DNA of 64,000 nt from Ichthyophis bannanicus (lineage: Eukaryota > Chordata > Amphibia > Gymnophiona > Ichthyophiidae), in NCBI GenBank assembly GCA_033557465.1, contig CM066035.1:900643309-900707308 (forward strand), in the 5' to 3' direction. This document shows, piece after piece, positions 44,663-56,380 of this stretch. The notes under the pieces were generated by a model that worked only from the letters and a program-made list of their open reading frames with translations, was not told where the DNA came from and made no database searches. Within the stretch, counting starts at the first letter, position 1. Every line of letters starts with the position of its first letter. A program made the translations under genes and the position numbers.

Positions 44663-46683
44663 AATGTAATGACCAGACATATGTAAATTGTCGGATGTTT
44701 CTGTTCCATGTAAACCGCGCTGATTGCAAATAGTGCGGTATATAAGAAATGTTAATAAATAAATAAATATTTCTTTAGCCAGGTCCCGCAAGTACATGCC
44801 CATGTACAGCTGGTAGGACTGGACACGGCAAGCAAGCATCGAGCCCTGGAAACACTTTCTGCCGATGGAATCTAGGCTTCGGGCCTCCCTACCGGCGGGC
44901 ACCGCAGAGTGCATCTTCTGGCTCTTCAGACGATGCATGGCTGATTCCACAACCACAGAATGGTGTGGCAGTTGCACCTTCTGGAACCCAGGGCTCTTTC
45001 GGACTCGATAGATGGAATCAATCCGCTTGCTCAAAACCGGCGCCGAGGCCAGTGCCTCCCACATTCGGAAGAGGAGCCATTCCAGCATCGGAGGAACCGG
45101 CACAGTAAAGGCCTCCCTCGGGGGAGAGTCATACTGGAGGGCATCGAGCTCTTCGGCTCGAGGCTCCTCCTCGGGATGCACAGGAACATTTAAAGCCTTG
45201 GCCATGTCCCTGACAAACTCCGAGAACCGGGTGTCCTCCGGTGGGGACCTACTCCGGGGCTTGGACTGCGGTGAGTCCGAAGGGACACACCAAGTCCGAA
45301 AGGTATCGGGGGACTCCTCGTCCTCCGTCTCCCACGCAGACTCATCCAAGGAAGAGTCGAGGGGCTCCGATCGTGCGGGCTCCGGTAACACCCGCCCCGA
45401 TGCCAGGGCCATCGGTGTCGACGCCCTCGGTCCCGAACGGGAGGTCGAGGGAGACTGTGACCAAGTCCGGACTCGGGCCTCCATGGCTTCGAGAACCGGC
45501 TCGGTCTCCGGGGTCGACTTAGACATCGACGTCCCGGTGGTCGGGGCAGATGCACCAGTCAGGCTGGCCATCAGCACACGCTGCTGATCCATGAAGGCAG
45601 AAAGTCTGCACTCCAAGGCTGTCAGCCTGAGTCCAAGCTCAGGAGACTCAGCAGCCACCGACTCGGGCCCCGGAGGCGCCGGGCCCGACGTCGGCTCCCT
45701 GGGAGGAGAGTCCTCGAGGACAACAGGACTTATGTGCTCGACGGACTCCGGCTCTATACGAGACACCTTGATCGGCTTCTCCAGCTCCACAGGCCCGGGG
45801 CGGCAGTCAGGGGTCCGAGACCTGGCCCTCGAGGAACCAGGAGCATCCTCTGATGCCGCCCTCATGAGCTTTCTCTTCCTCTTATGTTCCCAACTGGGGG
45901 ACCCCCTTTCCAAGAAACCCCGACGAAGCTCGGGATCAGACTCCCGAGACGACGAGGTCCGTGCTCGGCCGGAGGCAGAGTCAGAAAAAATTCTCTCCTT
46001 CTGATGCTGCCGGCTTCTGAGTGCCTTAGTGGACATCTTTCCACATGGGACACAGACCTTGGGATCATGGTCTGGCCCGAGGCAACACAGGCAGCAATCG
46101 TGTGTGTCGGTAAGAGACATGAGCTTCTTACAACAATCACACTTTTTAAAACAACTGGAGGCCATCGGGGAAAAAAGGGAACCCGTGAGGTCAAAAGACT
46201 GGCCCTCCAGGGAAAAAGAAAAAGAGCACGAACGCATGCCACAAAGGGCAAAAAACCGAAAAATAGAGATCGGGTCGATACCGGCGTACCGAACCCAGGC
46301 GGGAAGGGGAACCGGCGTCGAACCGGACAAAAAGAGCAAAAATCGCAGAAAAAAAAAATCAAACTTTTCCTGGTGACACAGACTCATGTCCGTTGGGCTC
46401 CATGGAAAAGCACAGTTACTTACCTGTAACAGGTGATCTCTGGGAACAGCAGGAATAAGTCTTCACATATGGGTACGTCGGTACCGACGGAGTCCGCGCG
46501 GGAACGCTTCCCAGCGTCCAATCAGAAAGCTTTTGGAAGCATCCCAACACGCCTGTGTGCTGCCTGCCCGCCTTCCCAACTACCTCTCCTCAGTTAAGTT
46601 TTAAAGCTGAGACAAAGAGAGAGAGACAGCAAGGAAGGGAAAGATAGAGATAGAGAAATGCAACTCCTAGGAGGTGGGTGGGT

Positions 46684-46780
46684 TGTGAAGACTTATTCCT
46701 GCTGTTCTCAGAGATCACCTGTTACAGGTAAGTAACTGTGCTATCTCCAGGAACAAGCAGGAATGAGTCTTCACATATGG
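46684..46780. repeat. Internal complementary region of DIRS D
   Basis: CAGGTAAGTAACTGTG joined to CTATCTCCAGGAACAAGCAG. The halves are complementary to the left and right ends respectively. Confidence 0.85.
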
Positions 46781-47756
46781 AGACTCCCAAGCTCAGATGC
46801 CCTGAGGGAGTCCTAGCATGTTGCAAGTCTAGACCGAGCCACGCTATTCCTCAGGACCTCAGGCATCCTGTGGATGGAGGGTAGGAGTTGAATACAGAAA
46901 AGGAGCTGTGGAACAGCTGGCTAGAACAGGGCTTCAAGAGGGGAAGACCCTGTATCAAGGGCATTTAGTAGTGAAATATTGTAATCTGGGCCTCCCTTGT
47001 TGGCATTGCAGAAGTACACTGAGCTACACATGGATCTGATGGAAGAGCCAGTGAATGTGCTCTAAGGGTACCTCACTGAGAAGTAGAGGTAATAAAGTAG
47101 AATAAAAACAAGTGGAGGTCAGAAGCCTTCAGAGTGAGAAATAGCCCCAGGGGAAAAACTGGGGTAGTATGAGAGGTAGAGCTTCAGCGGAGACGCAGAA
47201 GGTACTATTAGAGAAAGCTTAAGCTGTTGTGGTCCAAAAATAGTACAAATGTAGGACCAAGAGAAAAAATGAGTCTGACCCAACTGGACTGAGGTTGGAA
47301 TCAGTCCATGTAGGGAAGAAAGGGTATGGAGACCCTTGTATCTGATGAGAAAGTAAGGATAGACTCAGGAGCGGTAAGCTTTAGAGCAACTGAAGTTGCG
47401 CAATGTCTTTCCTAAATGGGGTCATTTAGGAAAGAAAAAAGGTACACTGAGAGCTTCAGGAGTACCTAACCTGAAAAGGTTATTGTAAGGAAAAATTTGT
47501 TAATTATCACAGGGAGTGGTTATAGGTGTAGCCCCCTAAGTATGCTGGCACAGCATTGATAGTGGTAGTGCCCATCTGTCAGGATCAGATAGGAATGTAG
47601 GGATATCTGAACGTAACAGACAGATAGATAAGTAGATGGATACAGATTTATCTAAAAATATATCTCATATCTATCTATATCTATATTGAAATATATACCC
47701 ATATAGGGTATATATGCAGATATCTATAAAGAGATATGTATGGGCAGAAGACACTC

Positions 47757-47796
<40 letters not shown>

Positions 47797-48957
47797 GAAA
47801 TAGGTAGGCATATAGACACATGTCTCCAGGTATATGGATGGAGAGATGTCCTTAGAACCCCATCCCCTCTAGGTATAGAGGGAGAGAGGAAGATTCATCT
47901 GACAGCAAGGTGGTGGATACCTGCTTGAATAGGTAAATAGAGAATCCTCTTTTCCTGGTTATGACTGGCAGAGTCAGAGGAAAGGTCTCCCTGACATGTA
48001 GAAGGCTGAATTCTTTGCAGAATTTGAGCTCTTGAATAACCAGGATGGCCTACGTGAAAATGGCAGAGGATAACATCAGTCTGTAGACAGGAAGTCCAGA
48101 TATCTCCAGAATTGCAGTATGGAGATTGAATAGAGGAGGCCTCTGGAGGAAGATACCCTAGTGATCCGCCTATGAGGGCAAGATGGGTATTAGGCGTCCT
48201 CTAGCTGCCATTGGAGAAAGGTATCTCTGACGAGAAGACTCAAGGAGATATGGGCCAAGCCAGGGAATTGGCCATCCTTTAGACTTTCAAGTAATGAAAG
48301 GCCTGAGGCTTATGCCTCAAAAGAGATTTACGATAAGATGGAAAAGGCAGGGAATACCCGCCAGACATGACTGGAGGAACCCCCTTCCCCCTAACCATCT
48401 GGGGTTATCTGCTAGGCAAGATACTAATGCTCTCTAGCAAGGGCCCATAGTGCAAAGCTACTCTGTAGAGATGCAGAGAGCATGCTGCAGGTTGGTAGAA
48501 GAAAAAACTGGCAGTGGAAAGCCAGCAGGTGACCAGCTATTCTACTAAGGCAAAGAATAGAAGTTAACCAACCAGACTGTGATAATATGGTTTCCCAAAC
48601 AAGGCTAATAACCTGTTTGGGACTTAGCACTGAGGCTAGGAGGATTGCTAGTGGAGGGGAAGCCCTGGTTGCGTAGAGAACACAACCAGTGGCTTAACCA
48701 CTAGGAATTGCTGTATCTGCAGCAACTACCAGGGCAGCCTAGAAAAATTTTCTTTTCCCTTCTTTAGAATGGGAAAAGAAACAACAGTCCTGATAGGACT
48801 TCCTATTGTCTGATGAGCTGCCCTAAGGTAACAAGGGGGAAAAGAACTCCAGAAGGGAGAATCCCCCAGTAGAACAGAAAGAGGTGATACATGCCAGTAC
48901 AGGGAAACAACTGTCTATTGACAGTTGTTACCTCTCTTTCCTTCAAGAGGAAGAGAA
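46781..48957 (-). other. Non-coding body of DIRS D
   Basis: Collinear with 4642-6900 of B and with E. Contains a GATA/TATA simple-repeat block (about 47610-47800, including a long AT run at 47758-47793) and the conserved hairpin stretch at about 48428-48490. No polymerase or recombinase sequence. The run ends at the E insertion; the remainder (54196-54349) follows E. Confidence 0.65.
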
Positions 48958-49226
48958 AGCACAGTTACTTACCTGCAACAGGTGATCTCTGGGAACAGCA
49001 GGAATAAGTCTTCACATATGGGTACGTCGGTACCGACGGAGTCTGCGCGGGAACGCTTCCCAGCGTCCAATCAAAGAGCTTTTGGAAGCATCCCACCACG
49101 CCTGCGTGCTGCCTTCCCGCCTTTCCCAACTGCCTCTCCTCAGTTAAGTTTTAAAGCTGAGACAAAGAGAGAGAGAGAGGAAAGGAAAGATAAATAGAGA
49201 TACAACTCCTGGGGAGGTGGGTGGGT

Positions 49227-49325
49227 TGTGAAGACTTATTCCTGCTGTTCCCAGAGATCAACTGTTACAGGTAAGTAACTGTGTTATCTCCAGGAACAAG
49301 CAGGAATGAGTCTTCACATATGGGG
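49227..49325. repeat. Internal complementary region of DIRS E
   Basis: The left half contains TTACAGGTAAGTAACTGTG. The right half TATCTCCAGGAACAAGCAGG complements the right end. Confidence 0.85.
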
Positions 49326-51528
49326 ACTCCCAAGCTGAGATGCCTGGAGTCCCAGCATGTCATAGGTTGGAACATGCTATCCCCCACAACACCAGGCATC
49401 CTGAGGATGGAGGGTAGGAGTTGAAGAGAGAAAGGTGCTGTGGAACAGTTAACCTAGCATAGGATTGCAGACAAGGAGTCCATGTGTGGATGATAATTGT
49501 CATCAATGATATTGCAAAGAAAAAATATTGCAATATGGACCTCCCCTAACAGGACTTCAGAGAAGTATGGAGGTTCATGGGATCTACTGGGGAACACAGT
49601 AGCGTAACCTCAAGAAGGACCTTACTGTAAGTGGAGGTAGTAACCCTGTAGGAAAAGCAATGGAGGTCAGAATCCTGAAAGGTAACAGGTAACCCCAGTA
49701 GGAAAAACTGGGGTAGTACAAAAACGGTGGGCCTTCAGCGGAAGGCTTTATGATAAAAGCCGAACTCTTTTGCAGCAGAGTGGCTCACTCTTAGGAACAA
49801 AAAGAGAGAGGCTAACCGATTTGGACAAACAGGCCCAGTCTTTGTGGGGAGAAAGGGTATGGGAACCCCTTGTATCCCAAAAGAAAGGACAACGCCGGAG
49901 GCATTAGAGCCTGTGATTAGCTGAAGATCCGCAATGTCTCTCCTAACTGAGGTCAGCTGGGAGAGATATTGGAACATGGAGAGCTTCAGGGGTACCTAAC
50001 CTTAAGGTTATGGTAGGTGTTAACTACCACGAAAGTGGTTGTGAGTGTAGGACCCTAAAACATGCTGGATAGCATAAGTATGGGTAAAGCCCATCTGTCA
50101 GAATCATATAGCTATATGAGCCTCGACAGTCAGGTAGATAAAGCAGAATACATATCTACCAATAGTAAAATATCTCGACAGATACATATATATATATATA
50201 TATATATATACATACATACATATATATATACATACATACATATATATACATACATACATATATATATATAACCTATAGATATATGAGAATATATCTACAG
50301 TGAGATATGAAGGACATAAAATACACACAAATGATAGACATAGACATCTGTAAGATGTGTGCTATAGGTATGAATATATAGGCCTCTATATGGAAGTCTG
50401 CAAAGAAGCAGACAGAGATATGCCTACAAAAAGTTATTCACATAGGAAAATGTGGAGAGGAAAGATTCATCTAACAAGAAGATGAAACCTACTTGAGAAG
50501 ATATATAGAGAATCAATTCCCACTGGTTATGGCTACAGGGATGCTAGGTAGTAGAATAACCAGGATGGTGACGTGAAAAGCAGAGGATGATATCAGTCTG
50601 CAGCCAGCAAGTTCAGAGTATTCTAGAACTCTAGCATGGTAAGTGAACAGAAGACGCATAGGGATGAGATACCATGCTGATCTGTTTAAGGGCAAAAAGG
50701 TATCATGCGTTCTTACCATGAGGACGAGCTGGAAGGAGAAAACATATTCCCTATTGGAAATACTATGGACCAAAGCAGGGAATTAGCAACTCCTTAAGCT
50801 TTCACGTAAGAGGAGGCCTATGTCCTTTATATTAAAAAGGAGAACTTTTCTAGTCATGGGAGACATGACTGAAAAAGCCTTTTTCAACCATCTAGTATAG
50901 CTGCTGGAGAAAAAGCCCCCCATGCTCTCTAGCAAGGGCCCATAGTGGAGAGCTTCTCTGTAGAATTGCAGAGAGCATGATGCAGGAGAATGAGGAGAAG
51001 GTACTGGCTCTCCTGCAGCCAGTTCTAATGTCAACTATGCTGCCAAACCCAGGGGAATGGAGATGGCAGAAAGAGAAGACAATCCAACAAGCTTGTAGTG
51101 AAAATATTTCCAAGACAGATGACAGCACGGACTTGGAGCCACTACTAAGACCAGACAGAATGTTAGTGGAGGACAAATCTGGTGGACAAGAACCAGTGGT
51201 CCAAACATTAAGGCTCCTGCATTGGCAGTTGCTTGCCAGACAGCAGAAGAATGGTACTGTTTAAAAACAGAAAGAACAAAGTAGTAAGTTTATAGAAAGG
51301 AAAAAAGACATGCTGGCACAGGAAACTATTGTTTGATAGTGGATAGACCTCTTTCCCTAGCAGGAAAAGAGGAGAATCCTGTGACCTAGAAGCATGAACA
51401 TCCTGACAGCTCATAGAACATAGAAAGAATGGATGTCTTTCGGGAAGAGATCCATGTTTAGAATTTAGAATGACAGCAGTGGATTGCCTCTATTGAGAAG
51501 AAGCAACTGCAGATTCTAATCCCAAGAG
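49326..51528 (-). other. Non-coding body of DIRS E
   Basis: Aligned in order with B and D. A TATA/CATACATA simple-repeat block lies at about 50180-50290, and the conserved hairpin stretch at about 50928-50985 (TGCTCTCTAGCAAGGGCCC and AGAGAGCATG). No recognisable genes. Confidence 0.65.
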
Positions 51529-53814
51529 TCACAAGCATCTGATGGATTGATCAGAAACCCTGTGGTTGCTGGGTTTGCTGAGCCTGGTGAGAGGTTGAAC
51601 TCTGCAGACCAGGACGATGCTTCCCCTCTGTTTGGGAACATCTGTATGATGGGCAGATGATGCATAAAACCTTCTTCTCCTATGGGAAGAAAGTTTGGCA
51701 GGACATTTCCTACCTACTGGGACAGAAGGTGCATAACAGCCCCTAGGAACAGGTAAGTCAGTGGAGAACTGAGTAACCTGACGTAAAGACTCCTTGTTGA
51801 AAAGATTGTCTTCAGTGCAAGGAATATGTCCCAGTCTGTGCTGTGCCCATTTGTCCAAGTCTGAAGCTTGGAGCCAGGCTCTACGTCGTGCCCCTATAGT
51901 TATAGCAGAAGTCCTGCTAACAGACTCAAAAGAGTCTAGGGAAGCACGAGTAAAAAACCTAGAGATATTCTGGAGATGCTTGAGCAGTGAAGAATAGTGT
52001 GCACTTTTGGATTCTGGAAGGGAAGGAGTCAAAAGATGTAATTGCTTTGTGACCTCCTCAAGAGATAGACTCATATAGAAAATATATGAGAGAATTCTCG
52101 CAGAAAGCACAGATGTCTGGAAGGTTTGACGTCCAAAGGCATCAAGTGTCTTAGACTCACGACCTGGCGGATAAGAGGAGTGCTTTTTCTTGCTCTTTAC
52201 CCGCCTCATTGCTGATTCTACAACTATGGAATGATGAGGAAGTTGAGTCTTTTGAAACCCTGGAGAGGGGGGCACCTGATATAAGAGATCAGTTGCTCTG
52301 GAAGGTGGGGGTACCCTTAAAGGTGTTTCCCACATTCCTAGAAGGAGATCCTGCAAGGAATGATGCAAAGGAAGCATTATGTTCTCCTTTGCTTTTGTAG
52401 AAAGAGAGTCCTGTGCAGGATCATGTCCTGGGATAGGAATGGCAAGAGATCTTGCTATATCCAGGAGGAAACTCTGAAAAGAGGGTTCCCCAACAGGAAT
52501 TTCCCTTGGACAGGTTAGATCTGAAGAACTAGCCTGAGCAGCGACAGAGCTATGCAGATATATAGGAATAGAAGATCCTGCACAGTGCAGTGTGGAATGC
52601 TTAAAGGATGGCCGCCGGTACTGGCTGTCAGGAGCAGCAACCGTCATTACCACATTGTCCATGCCAGGTATCAACTCCAAGCTTGGCATAGAAGGGATCG
52701 ATTCTGTTGAAAAAAGCATGGTAGGAGTTGGCCACGATGCTACTGTGGATACCGGTAGCGATGCCAATACCGGTACCAATGTCGGAGTCGAGCCCAACAA
52801 AGACATCGGAGCAGTCATCGGTGACAGTTCAATCGGTACCGAGGTAACCGAAAACCTCCGGGTGCTATCCTCGGTACCGAGCCACCGGTATCGATCGGTG
52901 TCGGTACCAAAGTGTATTGGTACAGAGTCTTCCAGACTAGAGAGCGATTCTAAACTCGGCATTGATAAGCGAAGCATGGAAGGCACCGACCGTAAGGGTA
53001 ATGAGGACATCGGTACCGACTTCGGTACCGTGTCTGATACCGGTGAATGAAGGTCAGCTAGTGGCAACTCAATCAGCCTCGGGGGAACCGAGAGTTGCGG
53101 ATCCGAATCATCGGAACCGAGCCTTCGGTACCGCCGGGAGCCGGTACCAAGGCGAGTCGGTACCCAGTCCTCCAGGTTGGAGAGTGATTCCAGACTCGGC
53201 ATCGAAGGAAGTGAGGCTATCGATACACGTCTGGAGGGTACCGACGTCGGTGGTAGTATCGGTGCTGGTACCGATAATGGAAAGTCAGTCTGGAGTGTAT
53301 CCACCGGTCCCGAAGGCACCGAGGATGCCAGATGACCATCCCTGGTGAGGAGTGTTTCATCCAACACCAGTGCCGATGTCGGGGTATCGGTACCGCTCGA
53401 AGCGGATGCCACCACCGCACACGGCTCAGGTATGTTCTGTGAGGGGTGAACCCCAGGAACAACCTGAAACCCCTTATACGCTTTGGAGACCAAAGACTCC
53501 CTCCGGGGTTGTGGAGCCAGTGGGCCCTCGAGGGCAAGGCCGGAGCCGTCTACATGCTGTGCATGAGACCTACCACTCGAGGGCTGGCTAGTCTTAACAG
53601 ACTGTTTGTGAGATACCTGATCCTGTGTAGAAGGGGACGGTGCCCCGAAGCTGGAGAGAAACCGTGTATCGAGGGAACCTCGATATTGAAGACCTCTTCT
53701 CACCAAACTGTTGTCAGGACCCAAGCAGGTTAGACACCGACTTCGAGGGTCTAAAAATAAAGTTGTACCGCCACAGTTTGAACATTTCTTGGAGAAAGTG
53801 GCTGGCGGTTCCAT
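51529..53814 (-). CDS. DIRS E gag-like protein, intact 761 residues
   Basis: The longest intact frame of the gag-only family. Start at 53814 (MEPPATFSKKC). Cysteines at 11, 14, 27 and 30 (CSNCGG, CLTCLGPD), but the DTH of D and F is replaced by DPRSR, losing a probable zinc-binding histidine. Residues about 195-430 hold three diverged tandem repeats built on SLPSMPSLESLSSLED plus a GTxxxRYR box. The conserved domain follows (LLYQVPPSPGFQKTQLPHHS, VVESAMRRVKSKKK, LDAFGRQTFQTSVLSARILS, ARRRAWLQAS). The role is presumed RNA packaging in trans-mobilisation. Confidence 0.82.
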   Translation of the reverse strand: MEPPATFSKKCSNCGGTTLFLDPRSRCLTCLGPDNSLVRRGLQYRGSLDTRFLSSFGAPSPSTQDQVSHKQSVKTSQPSSGRSHAQHVDGSGLALEGPLAPQPRRESLVSKAYKGFQVVPGVHPSQNIPEPCAVVASASSGTDTPTSALVLDETLLTRDGHLASSVPSGPVDTLQTDFPLSVPAPILPPTSVPSRRVSIASLPSMPSLESLSNLEDWVPTRLGTGSRRYRRLGSDDSDPQLSVPPRLIELPLADLHSPVSDTVPKSVPMSSLPLRSVPSMLRLSMPSLESLSSLEDSVPIHFGTDTDRYRWLGTEDSTRRFSVTSVPIELSPMTAPMSLLGSTPTLVPVLASLPVSTVASWPTPTMLFSTESIPSMPSLELIPGMDNVVMTVAAPDSQYRRPSFKHSTLHCAGSSIPIYLHSSVAAQASSSDLTCPREIPVGEPSFQSFLLDIARSLAIPIPGHDPAQDSLSTKAKENIMLPLHHSLQDLLLGMWETPLRVPPPSRATDLLYQVPPSPGFQKTQLPHHSIVVESAMRRVKSKKKHSSYPPGRESKTLDAFGRQTFQTSVLSARILSYIFYMSLSLEEVTKQLHLLTPSLPESKSAHYSSLLKHLQNISRFFTRASLDSFESVSRTSAITIGARRRAWLQASDLDKWAQHRLGHIPCTEDNLFNKESLRQVTQFSTDLPVPRGCYAPSVPVGRKCPAKLSSHRRRRFYASSAHHTDVPKQRGSIVLVCRVQPLTRLSKPSNHRVSDQSIRCL

Positions 53815-54349
53815 GAAGGAAAAAGAAGAGGCCTAAAAGACCTAAGACACCGTGAGACACTATGAAGAAAAAATATTCCTTGAACAAGGAAGATTTTACA
53901 AGAAAAGAAAAGAAAACACCGGCGGTACCGGTGGCGTCGGGAGATAGCCGCGACCACAAGAAAACTAAAGAAATAAAACAAGAATTTTCTGCGGTGACAG
54001 GATGACGTCCTGCCAGTTCCGCGGAAAAACGAAAACTGAGGAGAGGCAGTTGGGAAAGGCGGGAAGGCAGCACGCAGGCATGGTGGGATGCTTCCAAAAG
54101 CTCTTTGATTGGACGCTGGGAAGCGTTCCCGCGCAGACTCCGTCGGTACCGACATACCCATATGTGAAGACTCATTCCTGCTTGTTCCTGGAGATAACTG
54201 TTAAGTATGGGCATGATCCTCATAAGACCCTCAGAAAAAAGATGTCTCATGAAGAGATATCTAGGTAGGTTAGGATAAATTTAGTGCAGATACTGCCAGT
54301 GAAAGAGGCAGACTGACACCCTAACCACCAACCAAGAGGGACAATGAAA

Positions 54350-56380
54350 CTATTTGAAACCCTGCGATTGCTGGGTTTGTTGACCCTGTTGATGTTGTGG
54401 ATTCTTCAGACCAGGGCGATGTTTCCCCTGTTTGGGAACATCTGTATGATGGGCAGATGGGTAAAACCTTCTCCCCCTAGGGGAAGAAAGTTTGGTAGGA
54501 CATTTCCTACCTACTGGGAAAGAAGAAGGCGTAGAACAGCCTCTGGAAAAAGGAAAGTCAGTGGATAACTGAGTAACCTGGAGTAAAGACTCCTTGTTGA
54601 AGAGATTTTCTCCAGTGCAAGGAGTATTTCCCAGTCTTTCTTGTGCCCATTTGTCCAAGTCTGAAGCTTGAAGCCAGGCTCTACGTCGTGCCCCTATAGC
54701 CACAGCAGAAGTCCTGCTAACAGACTCAAAGGAGTCTAGGGTAGCACGAGTAAGAAACCTAGAGATATTTTGAGTATGATTAACCAGTGAGGAATAGTCT
54801 TTACTCTTGGGCTCTTGAAGAAAAGGAGTCAAAAGATGTAATTTCTTTGTGACCTCTTCAAGAGATAGACCCATATAAAAAAATATATGAGAGAAATCTT
54901 GCTGAAAGCATGGATGTCTGGAAGGTTTGACGTCCAAAGGCATCTAGTGTCTTAGACTCACGACCTGGCGGACAAGAAGAGTGCTTTTTATTACTCTTCA
55001 CTTGCCTCATTGCTGATTCTACCACAATGGAATGATGAGGAAGTTGAGGCTTTTGAAACCCTGGAGAGGGAGGCACCTGATATAGGAGATCAGTTGCTCT
55101 GGAAGGTGGGGGTACCTTTAAAGGAGCTTCCCACATTCGTAGAAGGAGATCCTGCAAAGAATGATGCAAAGGAAGCATTATATTCTCCTTTGCTTTGCTA
55201 GGAACAGAGAGGTATTCTGTATCCCCTTGTGTAGGATCTTGTCCAGGAATAGGAATGGCAAGTGACTTTGCCATATCCAGGAGGAAGGTCTGGAAAGAAG
55301 GATCCCCAGAGGGAACTTCCCTTGGATAGGCTAGATCTGATGAAGAACTAGCGTTGGCACCAAGGGATCTATTCAAGTATATAGGAATAGAAGATCCTGA
55401 ATGGTGCAGTATGGGATTCTTAGATGGTGGTCTCTGGTACTGCAGGTCAGAACCAGAGACAGTAGGTAACTGATCGTCCATGCTAGGGATCGATTCCAAA
55501 CTCGGCATCGAGGGAAGCGAGCCTGAGGAGAGAAGCATGGAAGGTACAGACAACAATGGTACTGTGGATATCGGTACCGACCTCGGTACCGTATCTGATA
55601 CCGGTGGAAGACGACCAGCCGGTGGCAACTCTAACGGTATCGGAGGAACCGAGAGTTGTGGATCCGAATTATTGGACCTGAGCCGTCAGTACCAAGGCGA
55701 GTCGGTACCCAGTCCTCCAGACTGGAGATCGATTCCAGACTCGGCATCGAAGGAAGCGAGTCTATCGATGCACGTCTGGAGGGTACCGACGTCGGTACTA
55801 GTATTGGTGCCGGTACCGATACTGGAAGGTCGATCTGAAGCGTATTCACCGGCCCCGCAGGTAGCGAGGACACCAGATGACAATCCTTGGTGAGAAATGT
55901 TTCATCCAACACCAGTGCCGATGCCGGGATATCGGTACCGCTCGAAGCGGATGCCACCACCGGGCACGGCTCAGGTATGTTCTGTGAGGGGTGAACCTCA
56001 TGAACAACCTGAAACCCCACACAGGTTTTGGAGGCCGAAGACTCCAACCGGGGTTTTGAAGCCAGTGGATTCTCGAGGACAAGGCCATAGGCATCTCTAT
56101 GCTGTGCATGAGAACTGCCGCTCGAGGACTGGCTAGTCTTAACAGACTGTTTTTGGGTTACCTGATCCTGTGTAGAAGAAGATATGGTCGGTGCCCTGAA
56201 GTTGGAGGGGGACCGCGTGTTGAGGGGAACTCGATGTTGAAAAGTTCTTCTCACAAAACTATTGCTCGAGGGCTCCGGAGCAGGACCCAAGCAGGTTAGA
56301 CACCAATTGTGAGTGTCTAAAAATAAAGTTGTACCGCCACAGTTTGTACATTTCTTGGGGATAGTGGCTGGCGGTTCCAT
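54350..56380 (-). pseudogene. DIRS D gag-like gene (frameshifted)
   Basis: Start at 56380 (MEPPATIPKKCTNCGG) with LDTHNWCLTCLGP kept. Open segments 56380-55631, 55628-54858 and 54943-54350 are in different frames. They carry the N-terminal motif, two SLPSMPSLESISSLED-type repeats and the conserved C-terminal domain respectively. It aligns with E gag except for repeat number. Confidence 0.82.

Larger units (their letters stand above)
43945..44767. mobile_element. Composite insert: LINE-type tail containing a small Penelope derivative
   Basis: The outer part ends at about 44767 with GTGCGGTATATAAGAAATG and an AAATAAATAAAT tail, like the L2-type tail at 20990. Within it sits a 564-bp piece (44099-44662) with its own flanking duplication. 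No reading frame. It separates two halves of DIRS C gag between codons for AKEI and FEPL. Confidence 0.65.
43450..46165 (-). pseudogene. DIRS C gag-like gene, split by a composite insert
   Basis: Start at 46165 (MASSCFKKCDCC), aligned with the gag starts of F, D and E. An N-terminal cysteine motif (DTHDCCLCCLGPDH, CVPC) and a long serine/proline/glutamate-rich middle follow. The conserved domain (SIYRVRKSPGFQKVQLPHHS, VVESAMHRLKSQK, YQLYMGMYLRDLAKEI) ends at about 44768, where the insert begins. Beyond the insert, FEPLQRFKFLSSG, GIGARRQAWLQSSDLEPW and CWGENLFGK complete it down to about 43450. One stop occurs near 43840. Confidence 0.82.
48958..54195 (-). mobile_element. Gag-only non-autonomous DIRS copy E, intact structure
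   Basis: 5238 bp with both terminal inverted repeats, an internal complementary region at 49227-49325 and an open gag gene. Inserted in copy D between GGAAGAGAA and ACTGTTAAG. The same position in copy B is uninterrupted, so the insertion site is clear. It is the youngest insertion of the C-D-E series by nesting order. Confidence 0.9.

Noticed and set aside
45012..46429. Plus-strand open frames opposite DIRS C gag
   Set aside because: GC-rich antisense shadows; the minus frame has the conserved gag domain.
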